From positions 1,010,162-1,048,987 of the forward strand of contig NZ_UEXK01000004.1 of the NCBI RefSeq assembly GCF_900491935.1: DNA of 38,826 nucleotides, given 5' to 3'. The position numbers were made by a program, and so were the translations under genes. Below the pieces are notes generated by a model. That model had not been told where the DNA came from. It was given only the letters and a program-made list of their open reading frames with translations, and made no database searches. Positions within the stretch are counted from its first letter, which is position 1. The number at the start of each line of letters is the position of its first letter. The stretch comes from Klenkia terrae. GTDB lineage: Bacteria > Actinomycetota > Actinomycetes > Mycobacteriales > Geodermatophilaceae. Below, piece by piece: positions 15,725 through 22,393 of this stretch.

Positions 15725-16476
15725 CGGGGCGCCATCCGGATCGCGCCGTCGAGCCGGATGACCTCGCCGTTGAGCATCGGGTTGGCCACCACGTGGGCGA
15801 CCAGCGCGCCGTACTCGTCGGGCTCGCCGAGCCGGGCCGGGTGCGGAACCTGGGCGCCGAGGGAGGCCTTGGCCTCCTCGGGCAGCCCGGCCAGCAGCGG
15901 GGTGTTGAACAGGCCGGGGGCGATGGTGACCACCCGGATGGCCTCGCTGGCCAGGTCGCGGGCGATCGGCAGGGTCATGCCGACGATGCCGCCCTTGGAC
16001 GCCGAGTAGGCCGCCTGACCGATCTGGCCGTCGAACGCCGCGACCGACGCGGTGTTGACGATGACGCCGCGCTCCTCGCCCAGCAGGTCCACGGCCAGCA
16101 TCCGCTGGGCGGCGAGCCGGATGACGTTGAAGGTGCCGACCAGGTTGACCTGGATGACCTTCTGGAACGCCTCGAGCGGGAAGGCGCCCTTCTTGCCGGC
16201 GGTCTTGATGCCGTTGCCGATGCCGGCGCAGTTCACCGCGACCCGCAGCGGGCCGAGCCCGACGGCGAGGTCCAGGGCCGCCTCGACCTGCTCGGGCGAG
16301 GTGACGTCGGCGGCGGAGAAGTGCGCGCCGATCTCCGCGGCCACGGCCTCGCCGGCCGAGCTGGGCAGGTCCAGCAGCACGACCTGGGCTCCGGCGTCCC
16401 GCAGGCGGCGGGCGGTGGCCAGGCCGAGGCCGGAGGCACCTCCGGTGACGACGGCGACGGCGTCGGTGACGTCCAT
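15721..16476 (-). CDS. SDR, 3-hydroxyacyl-CoA dehydrogenase type II-like
   Basis: A 251-residue classical SDR with TGGASGLG (residues 11-18), NCAGIG and YSASKGG (Tyr and Lys catalytic), plus N-T-A-S-V before them. The middle segment [30 protein letters not shown] resembles the 17-beta-HSD type 10 / 3-hydroxyacyl-CoA dehydrogenase group, which oxidises 3-hydroxyacyl-CoA to 3-ketoacyl-CoA with NAD. ATG 16476 has GAAGGAG 5 nt upstream. Operator site 2 lies 23 nt upstream, shared with the divergent acyl-CoA synthetase. With two dehydrogenases and crotonases nearby, the gene supplies the third step of beta-oxidation. The exact substrate is not known. Confidence 0.93.
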   Translation of the reverse strand: MDVTDAVAVVTGGASGLGLATARRLRDAGAQVVLLDLPSSAGEAVAAEIGAHFSAADVTSPEQVEAALDLAVGLGPLRVAVNCAGIGNGIKTAGKKGAFPLEAFQKVIQVNLVGTFNVIRLAAQRMLAVDLLGEERGVIVNTASVAAFDGQIGQAAYSASKGGIVGMTLPIARDLASEAIRVVTIAPGLFNTPLLAGLPEEAKASLGAQVPHPARLGEPDEYGALVAHVVANPMLNGEVIRLDGAIRMAPR

Positions 16477-16498
16477 GGTTCTCCTTCGATCGGGGCGT

Positions 16499-16517
16499 GG
16501 CAGTCAGGGTTGACCGT
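16499..16517 (-). promoter_or_regulatory. TetR-type operator, site 2 (SDR / acyl-CoA synthetase)
   Basis: On the minus strand it reads ACGGTCAACCCTGACTGCC, identical over 19 bp to site 1. On the plus strand it contains TTGACC, a possible -35 for the acyl-CoA synthetase. It lies 23 nt upstream of the SDR start and 62 nt upstream of the synthetase GTG. Confidence 0.75.
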
Positions 16518-16578
16518 AATGGATGGCGGGGGCCAGCATGACGCCGACCACACATCCCCCCGGCCCCAGGGAGCCCGC

Positions 16579-18153
16579 GTGCAGCAGACCCGGCACGACA
16601 CCGGTTGGCGCGGCATGACCATGAGCTCCCAGCTCGGCCGGCACGCCCGGTCCACCCCCGACGCCGTCGCCCTGCGCTTCGACGGCCACGGGCTGACCTA
16701 CGCGGAGCTGGACGAGCGGGTCACCCGGCTGGCGCACGCGCTGGCCGACCGGGGGGTGCGCACCGGCGACCGGGTCGCCGTCCTGGCGCTGAACGGGCCG
16801 GAGGTGTGGGAGAGCTACCTGGCCGGCGTGCGGCTGGGGGCGGTCGTCGTCCCGGTGAACTTCCGGCTGGTGGCCGACGAGATCGCCTACGCCCTGACCG
16901 ACAGCGGCGCGGTGGCGATGGTCGTCGACGCGGCGATGGCCGAGGTGGCGGCCGCGGCGCGCACGCAGGCGCCGGGCGTGGCCACGGTGCTGCAGGTCGG
17001 GGAGGAGTACGAGGCGGCCCTCGCCGCGGCGTCCGCGGAACCGCTGGACGTCGAGGTCGACGAGAACGGCCCCGCGTTCATCATGTACACGTCGGGGACG
17101 ACCGGGCGGCCCAAGGGCGCCGTGCTGACCCACCGCAACCTGCTGATGCACGCCTTCAGCCAGGTGGTCACCAACGGCGTGGACCCGACGACGGAGAAGG
17201 TGCACGCGCCGGGCACGCCGATGTTCCACATCGCCGGGCTGGCCGGTGGTCTGCCGCCGCTGCTGCTGGGCGGCACCCACGTGGTGCTGCGCTCGGGCGG
17301 GTTCGACCCGGTGGCGACCCTGGACCTGATCGAGCGCGAGCGGGTGAACAGCATCTTCCTGGTGCCGGCGATGTGGGCCGCCGTCGTCGCCGTCCCGGGG
17401 ATCGCCGAGCGCGACCTGTCCTGCCTGCGCCGGGTGAGCTGGGGCGCCGCGCCGGCGTCGACCACGCTGCTGCGCACGCTGATCGACACCTTCCCGCAGG
17501 CCGAGGTGATGACCGCGTTCGGGCAGACCGAGTGCAGCCCGGTGACCACGCTGCTGCGCGGTGAGGACTCGATCCGCAAGCTGGGGTCGGTGGGCACGCC
17601 GATGCTCAACGTCGAGGTCCGGGTCGTGGACGAGCTGATGCAGGACGTGCCGCCGGGCGAGGTCGGCGAGATCGTCTACCGCTCGCCGATGGTGATGAGC
17701 GGGTACTGGGGCAAGCCGGACGCCACCGCCGAGGCGTTCACCGGGGGCTGGTTCCACTCCGGCGACCTGGTGCGGCAGGACGAGGACGGCTACTACTTCG
17801 TCGTCGACCGCAAGAAGGACATGATCATCAGCGGCGGCGAGAACATCTACTGCGCCGAGGTGGAGGACGTCCTCGCCGCGCACCCCGGGGTGGCCGAGGT
17901 GGCGCTGATCGGCGTCCCGGACAGCAGGTGGGGCGAGGCGCCGCTGGCCGTCGTCGCGCCCCGCGACCCGGCCGCGCCGCCCACCGCCGCCGAGCTCTCC
18001 GCCTGGTGCCGGCAGCGGCTGGCCCGCTACAAGTGCCCCCGGGAGTACTCGGTCGTGGGGGCCCTCCCCCGCAACCCCAGCGGCAAGGTGCTCAAGACCC
18101 AGCTCCGCACCGAGCACTCCGCCGGCGACCTCGTCGCCGCCCCCGCCGTCTGA
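16579..18153 (+). CDS. Acyl-CoA synthetase (AMP-binding, FadD-like)
   Basis: A 524-residue adenylate-forming ligase. It has YTSGTTGRPKG (from about residue 170), GQTECSP (near 315), the hinge region SGDLVRQDEDGYYFVVDRKKD and GENIYCAEVEDVL, and a C-terminal NPSGKVLKTQLR with the catalytic Lys. It activates a carboxylic acid with ATP and CoA. GTG 16579 is preferred because AGGGAG sits 5 nt before it; ATG 16615 (12 codons in) lacks a ribosome-binding site but matches the usual family N-terminus, so either could be right. The operator at 16499-16517 lies upstream. It supplies the first step for the beta-oxidation-like set around it. Its stop is only 3 nt before palindromic element A. Confidence 0.95.
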   Translation: MQQTRHDTGWRGMTMSSQLGRHARSTPDAVALRFDGHGLTYAELDERVTRLAHALADRGVRTGDRVAVLALNGPEVWESYLAGVRLGAVVVPVNFRLVADEIAYALTDSGAVAMVVDAAMAEVAAAARTQAPGVATVLQVGEEYEAALAAASAEPLDVEVDENGPAFIMYTSGTTGRPKGAVLTHRNLLMHAFSQVVTNGVDPTTEKVHAPGTPMFHIAGLAGGLPPLLLGGTHVVLRSGGFDPVATLDLIERERVNSIFLVPAMWAAVVAVPGIAERDLSCLRRVSWGAAPASTTLLRTLIDTFPQAEVMTAFGQTECSPVTTLLRGEDSIRKLGSVGTPMLNVEVRVVDELMQDVPPGEVGEIVYRSPMVMSGYWGKPDATAEAFTGGWFHSGDLVRQDEDGYYFVVDRKKDMIISGGENIYCAEVEDVLAAHPGVAEVALIGVPDSRWGEAPLAVVAPRDPAAPPTAAELSAWCRQRLARYKCPREYSVVGALPRNPSGKVLKTQLRTEHSAGDLVAAPAV

Positions 18154-18156
18154 CCA

Positions 18157-18214
18157 CCGAGTGACAGCTGAGCGCTGCTGACGGGCCGTCGTAGCGACGC
18201 TCAGCTGTCACTCG
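18157..18214. repeat. Palindromic element A (57-58 nt) after the acyl-CoA synthetase
   Basis: CGAGTGACAGCTGAGCG (18158-18174) is perfectly inverted at 18198-18214, with 23 nt between, including a smaller palindrome GACGGGCCGTC. A second copy with the same arms lies at 19137-19196, on the other side of the DUF559 gene. Both copies are preceded by CCACCGAGTGACAGCT. It could also act as a bidirectional terminator for the convergent synthetase and DUF559 genes; the DUF559 stop codon lies inside its right arm. Confidence 0.85.
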
Positions 18215-19082
18215 ACGCGGTGAGCGCTGCCGCGATGCGGGCCAGCAGCATCGCCGGGCGGTGGAGGTCGGCCGCCGTCACGAACAGCACCCGCCAGCCG
18301 GCCGCCTGCAGAGCCTCGATGCGCCGGCGGTCAGCCGCGATCTGCGTGGTGTGCCAGGCGCCCTCGTACTCCAGGGCGATGCGGTGCGCGGGCCAGGCGA
18401 AGTCCACCCGGCCGAGGAACCGCCCGGCATCGCGGACCTCGAACTGGGCCACCGGGCGCGGCAGGTGCGAGTCGTGCAGCACCATCCGCAGCCGGGTCTC
18501 CTGCGGTGAGCCGGCCAGGCCGTCTGCCCGGTCGACGGCTGCGCGGGCCCGTCGGCACCCCCGACCGGTCAGGCCCGCCGCCGACTCCCGCAGGGCGGCG
18601 AGGCTGGTCAGGCGTTCGGCGACGCACCGGTCGAGCAGCACAACAGCCTCCACCGGGTCCAGCCGGGTGGCGAGCTCCAGCGCGGTCGCCTCCGGGGTGG
18701 CCACCAGGACGGCGCCCCGCCGAAGCACCTGCTCAGCCGGCAGCGACCGCCGCCGGACGACGACGCCGGCGCAGCTCGGACGTGGGACCCCGGGCGCGAC
18801 CGTCAGCTCCACGGGGTCGTCGACGCCGGCCAGGTCGGTCAGCCCCCAGAGCACCGCCGCGCTCGCGCCCGTCACCACCGCACCCGGCACCAGGGTCGTG
18901 GCCGCGATGCGGGCCAGCAGCGCGTGGTCGACGGCGCAGGTGGCATCGACGTAGACGTCGGGGAAGACCCGGCGCCAGGCCGAGCTGCGCAGCTCGCCCG
19001 GGGTCAGCAGCCCCCGTGCGACGACGTCGCTGCCCCGGAACCACCGGCCGACCAGCGCGGTCGGACGACGGGGTGCACGCAC
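18201..19082 (-). CDS. DUF559-domain / AbiEi-like protein with PD-(D/E)XK-type C-terminus
   Basis: A 293-residue protein. The N-terminal half (about 1-170) resembles the AbiEi-like region found in actinobacterial DUF559 proteins: a winged-helix start with LTPGELRSSAWRRVFPDVYVDA, then ALLARIAATTLVPGAVVTGASAAVLWGL. The C-terminal domain (about 190-285) has the DUF559/Vsr-type nuclease pattern: Glu195 (QETRLR), Asp227 (GRVDFAW), Glu238 and Glu240 (ALEYEG), H244. Whether it cleaves nucleic acid is not known. GTG 19082 is the only start after an upstream stop in this frame; no ribosome-binding site is seen. Its final residues SSDS and stop are encoded by palindromic element A, and element B lies upstream, so the gene is bracketed by the repeats. 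It interrupts an otherwise uniform fatty-acid gene block, which suggests insertion. Confidence 0.85.
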   Translation of the reverse strand: MRAPRRPTALVGRWFRGSDVVARGLLTPGELRSSAWRRVFPDVYVDATCAVDHALLARIAATTLVPGAVVTGASAAVLWGLTDLAGVDDPVELTVAPGVPRPSCAGVVVRRRSLPAEQVLRRGAVLVATPEATALELATRLDPVEAVVLLDRCVAERLTSLAALRESAAGLTGRGCRRARAAVDRADGLAGSPQETRLRMVLHDSHLPRPVAQFEVRDAGRFLGRVDFAWPAHRIALEYEGAWHTTQIAADRRRIEALQAAGWRVLFVTAADLHRPAMLLARIAAALTASSDS

Positions 19083-19136
19083 CGCCGCAGCGTGCCCGAG
19101 AGCCGCGCTGCGCAGGTCGAGCCTGTGGACAGGCCA

Positions 19137-19196
19137 CCGAGTGACAGCTCAGCGCGGCCTGCACCCGGGCGTTGACCGCGCTCAGCTGTCACTCGG
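19137..19196. repeat. Palindromic element B (60 nt) between DUF559 gene and crotonase
   Basis: CCGAGTGACAGCTCAGCGCG (19137-19156) is inverted at 19177-19196 with one mismatch; the 20-nt loop differs from that of element A. The arms share 13 nt CCGAGTGACAGCT and the preceding CCA with element A. It lies 4 nt after the stop codon of the crotonase (minus strand) and so could terminate it. Confidence 0.85.
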
Positions 19197-19199
19197 CGG

Positions 19200-19964
19200 C
19201 TACTTGCCCTGCCAGACCGGGGGGCGCTTCTCGGCGAAGGCGCGGGCGCCCTCCTGGGCGTCGGCGGAGGTGAAGACGGCGTCGACGACGGTGGCCTGGT
19301 GGTCGAGCAGGTCGCGGTCGGTCCAGCGGACGGCGCCGGCGACCAGCTGCTTGGTGGCCTTGATCGCCAGCGGGCCGTTCACCGCGATCCGGGCGGCGAG
19401 CTCACGCGCCCCGGCCAGCGCGCCGCCGGGCTCGGTGAGCTGGTTGACCAGGCCGAACCGGTGCGCCTCCTCGGCGCCCATCGGGTCGCCGGTCAGCGCC
19501 AGCTCCATCGCCCGCTGGTACGGCAGCGTCTTGGGCAGCCGGAGCACGCCGCCGCCGGCGGCGACCAGCGAGCGCTTGACCTCCGGGATGCCGAAGCGCG
19601 CCTCCCGGGAGGCCACCACCAGGTCGCAGGCCAGCACCAGCTCGAAGCCGCCGGCCAGCGCCCAGCCCTCGACGGCGGCGATCAGCGGCTTGGCCGGCGG
19701 CGCCTCGGTCAGCCCGGCGAACCCGCGGCCGGGCAGGGAAGGACGCTCGCCGCGGGAGAAGGCCTTGAGGTCCATCCCGGCGCAGAACACGCCGCCGGCG
19801 CCGGTGAGCACCAGCACGGCGACGTCGTCCCGGGCGTCGAACTCGTCGACGACGGCGGCCAGCGCCTGCGTCGTCGCCAGGTCGACGGCGTTCTTCGCCT
19901 CCGGCCGGTTGAGCGTGATGACGCCGACGCCGTCGGACACCTCTGCGAGCACCGTGTCTGCCAT
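19200..19964 (-). CDS. Crotonase-family enoyl-CoA hydratase
   Basis: A 254-residue crotonase, MADTVLAEVSDGVGVITLNRPEAKNAV at the start. FCAGMDLKAF and EGWALAGGFELVLACDLV form the oxyanion-hole/CoA segments. GIPEVKRSLVAAGGG holds the Glu expected at the second catalytic position, and the C-terminus has EGARAFAEKRPPVWQGK. It lies in the size range of mycobacterial EchA proteins. ATG 19964 is favoured over the ATG at 20000, because operator site 3 (19992-20010) would otherwise lie inside the coding region. The site's TTGACT on the minus strand fits a -35 and puts the gene under the same TetR. Its substrate is unknown; it could be a second hydratase for the same pathway. Confidence 0.95.
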   Translation of the reverse strand: MADTVLAEVSDGVGVITLNRPEAKNAVDLATTQALAAVVDEFDARDDVAVLVLTGAGGVFCAGMDLKAFSRGERPSLPGRGFAGLTEAPPAKPLIAAVEGWALAGGFELVLACDLVVASREARFGIPEVKRSLVAAGGGVLRLPKTLPYQRAMELALTGDPMGAEEAHRFGLVNQLTEPGGALAGARELAARIAVNGPLAIKATKQLVAGAVRWTDRDLLDHQATVVDAVFTSADAQEGARAFAEKRPPVWQGK

Positions 19965-19991
19965 GCCGGCATGTCTGCCAGGTCGGGGCCG

Positions 19992-20010
19992 GGCAGTCAA
20001 CCCTGACCGT
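19992..20010 (-). promoter_or_regulatory. TetR-type operator, site 3 (crotonase 2)
   Basis: On the minus strand it is ACGGTCAGGGTTGACTGCC. Compared with sites 1 and 2 the arms are identical and only the 4-nt centre (ACCC) is replaced by its inverse (GGGT). It lies 28 nt upstream of the crotonase ATG; TTGACT inside it is a possible -35. Confidence 0.7.
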
Positions 20011-20031
20011 CAGCCCCGACCCGGGGCCGGA

Positions 20032-21396
20032 TCAGGTGGAGGGGGACAGCTCCCGCTCGATGTCGGCCAGGCTCCGGTTCTTCGTCTCCGGCACGGCCTT
20101 CACCACGTAGACCAGCGACAGCACGGTGATGACCGCGTAGACGCCGAACGTCGCGGTCTCCCCGATGGCCGAGATGATCGACAGGTAGCTGACCGCGACC
20201 ACGAAGTTGGCCACCCAGTTCGCCATGGTGGCCACCGACGAGGCCCGCCCGCGCACCGCCAGCGGGAAGATCTCGCTGATCAGCAACCAGACCACCGGGC
20301 CCAGGCTGACCGCGAAGGACCCGACGTAGAAGGCCAGCACCACGGTGGTGGCGATCGCGCCCGCCCCGGCGATGTCGAACAGGAACGCCACGGCCAGCCC
20401 GGCCAGGCCCAGCACCATGCCGCTCATGCCCCAGATCAGCAGGGCGCGCCGGCCGACCCGGTCGATGACCTTGATCGCCACGATCGTCATGACCACGTTG
20501 GTCAGGCCGACGACCAGCAGCGCCAGCAGCGCGGCCTGCGAGCCCAGGCCGGCGTTCTCCAGCACGGTCGGGGCGAAGTAGATGACGGTGTTCACACCGG
20601 TGATCTGCTGGACGATCGCCAGGGTGACGCCGAGGATCAGCGCCGGCCGCAGCTTGGGCGCGAGCAGCGAGCGCTTGGCGCCCTTCTCCTCCTCGGTGGC
20701 GGTGCCGCGGATGTCGTCGATCTCCTCGGTGATCGCGTCCTCGGAGTCGCGCAGCGTCCGGAGCACCTCGCGCGCCTCGTCGTCGCGGCCCTGCCGGACC
20801 AGCCAGGCCGGGCTCTCGGGCTCGCGGATCATGCCCAGGCCCAGGACGACGGCCGGTGCCAGCGCCAGGCCCACGCTGATCCGCCAGTCGCCGCTGCCGG
20901 CGAGGAAGTAGGCGACCAGCTGGGAGACCAGGATGCCGATGGTCACCGACAGCTGGTTGAGGCTGACCAGGGCCCCGCGCCGCTCGGGGGGCGCGATCTC
21001 CCCGATGTACACCGGGACGACGAAGGACGCCGACCCGACGCCGACGCCGATCAGGAACCGCGAGAGCAGCAGCACCCAGAACGCCGGGGCGACGATCGAC
21101 AGCAGCAGGCCCACGACGAACACGACGGACGTCGCGATGATCGCCCGGCGCCGGCCCAGGGTGTCGGCCACCCGGCCGGCGATCAGCGCCCCCACCGCCG
21201 CCCCGACCAGCAGGATCGACACCACGGTGCCCTGCAGGAACGGGGTGTCCAGCGTGAAGTCGTCGCTGATGTTGGGCAGGACGCCACCGATGACACCGGT
21301 GTCGTAGCCGAACAGGATGCCGCCGACCGCGGTCAGCGACGCGGCCTTCGTGACGGCCCGGCGGTGGGCCGCCGTGGCCTCGGTGCTGCTGGTCAT
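20032..21396 (-). CDS. Sugar porter family MFS transporter
   Basis: A 454-residue, 12-helix major facilitator of the sugar porter type. Signature residues are GGILFGYDTGVIGG at the first helix, the GRVADTLGRRRAI loop, PVYIGEIAPPERRGALVSLNQL between helices 4 and 5, PESPAWLVRQGR before the central loop, QQITGVNTVIYFAPTV in helix 7 and PETKNRSL at the C-terminus. These fit proton-linked monosaccharide uptake. ATG 21396 has GGGG 8-11 nt upstream and is preferred over ATG 21426. GTTGCAAC (21413-21420), an 8-bp palindrome, lies 17 nt upstream and might be an operator, but 8 bp alone is weak evidence. It stands alone between the crotonase and patatin genes, minus strand. The sugar cannot be read from sequence. 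Confidence 0.95.
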   Translation of the reverse strand: MTSSTEATAAHRRAVTKAASLTAVGGILFGYDTGVIGGVLPNISDDFTLDTPFLQGTVVSILLVGAAVGALIAGRVADTLGRRRAIIATSVVFVVGLLLSIVAPAFWVLLLSRFLIGVGVGSASFVVPVYIGEIAPPERRGALVSLNQLSVTIGILVSQLVAYFLAGSGDWRISVGLALAPAVVLGLGMIREPESPAWLVRQGRDDEAREVLRTLRDSEDAITEEIDDIRGTATEEEKGAKRSLLAPKLRPALILGVTLAIVQQITGVNTVIYFAPTVLENAGLGSQAALLALLVVGLTNVVMTIVAIKVIDRVGRRALLIWGMSGMVLGLAGLAVAFLFDIAGAGAIATTVVLAFYVGSFAVSLGPVVWLLISEIFPLAVRGRASSVATMANWVANFVVAVSYLSIISAIGETATFGVYAVITVLSLVYVVKAVPETKNRSLADIERELSPST

Positions 21397-21474
21397 CAGG
21401 GATCCCCGTCTCGTTGCAACTCTCAACCAGTCGTGATCATCCGCCTGCCCCGCCGGTCCGGCTACCCGAGGCGG

Positions 21475-22329
21475 TCAGCCGGTCCAGACCTCGCGCACCT
21501 GGTCGGCCACCGCCTCCGCCTGGGCCCGACCGGCCTGCGCGGAGGGGGCCCGCGCGGCCGGGTCCAGCACGTTCTTGCCGATCGCGGCCGTGGACCCGGC
21601 GTCCGGGCGGACGACGACCACCCGGCCCCCCAACCCGCCCACCTGCTCGTCGACCCCCGTCATCGGGCCGATGCCGCGGGTGATCGGCGCCAGCACCACC
21701 ACCCGGTCGTAGCCGGCGGCCAGGTCGACGTTGGCCACCGACCGGACCCCGCCGTCGACGAACCGGCGGCCGCCGACCGTGATCGGCGGGTAGACCCCGG
21801 GCACCGCGCAGCTCGCGGCGACCGCGGAGACCAGGTCGACCCCGGAGTCCCGGGTGAACGTCTCGAAGGCGCCGGTGGCGGCGTCCACCGCGGTGATCGT
21901 CAGCGGCTCCCGCGGCCACTCGGTGCTGGGCAGCCGGGCGGTGATCGCGGCCCGCCGGGCCTCCTCGGTGGGCGTGCGGCCCGCGGCGGCCGCGGCGGTC
22001 GCCAGCGCACCGAGCCGGGCCCGGAACGCCTGCTCGTCGCGACGGTGCCGGAGCATCGCCAGCCCGAAGCGCAGCAGGGTGCCGCGACCCATCGCGGCGG
22101 GCGGGCCGGTCTCGACCGAGGGCCCGAGCTGGGCCCGGTACAGCTCCTCGCGGGACGCCGCGCTGCGCAGCTGGGCACCGACCACCGAGCCGGCCGAGGT
22201 GCCGACGACCAGGTCCGCCGTCCGGAGGTCGACCCCGGCGTCGCCCAGCCCGGTCACCACCCCGATCTCCCAGGCGATCCCGGTGATGCCGCCGCCGCCG
22301 AGGACCAGTGCCGTCCGCCCACCGCTCAT
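21475..22329 (-). CDS. Patatin-like phospholipase family protein
   Basis: A 284-residue patatin. The oxyanion loop is GGGGITG (11-17), the nucleophile elbow GTSAGS (43-48, Ser45), and the catalytic Asp is in DGG at 192-194. These are the Ser-Asp dyad of patatin acyl hydrolases. No signal peptide is present, so it acts in the cytoplasm or at the membrane inner face. ATG 22329 is chosen over the longer frame. CACACT on the minus strand lies 7 nt before the ATG with TTGTCG 16 nt further up, a plausible leaderless promoter. It is divergent from an acyl-CoA synthetase, 64 nt away. A hydrolase releasing fatty acids next to a ligase activating them is a sensible pair, but this is inference. Confidence 0.93.
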   Translation of the reverse strand: MSGGRTALVLGGGGITGIAWEIGVVTGLGDAGVDLRTADLVVGTSAGSVVGAQLRSAASREELYRAQLGPSVETGPPAAMGRGTLLRFGLAMLRHRRDEQAFRARLGALATAAAAAGRTPTEEARRAAITARLPSTEWPREPLTITAVDAATGAFETFTRDSGVDLVSAVAASCAVPGVYPPITVGGRRFVDGGVRSVANVDLAAGYDRVVVLAPITRGIGPMTGVDEQVGGLGGRVVVVRPDAGSTAAIGKNVLDPAARAPSAQAGRAQAEAVADQVREVWTG

Positions 22330-22393
22330 GGGCGCCAGTGTGCGGCACCGGCCGGGCTCGACAACCGCTGTGACCCGGGCCACCATCGGCCGG

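Noticed and set aside
13804-16578. Plus-strand open frame preceding the acyl-CoA synthetase, giving a 1449-residue product
   Set aside because: Only the last 524 residues match a family; the rest is antisense to dehydrogenase and SDR genes and has no recognisable domain.
18157-19196. Insertion sequence around the DUF559 gene
   Set aside because: No transposase motif (DDE, HUH or serine recombinase) is in the protein and no target-site duplication is visible at 18150-18157 or 19197-19204; kept only as a hypothesis.
21413-21420. GTTGCAAC palindrome upstream of the sugar transporter
   Set aside because: Eight bp alone cannot be told from chance, and no regulator gene is adjacent; noted only in the transporter entry.
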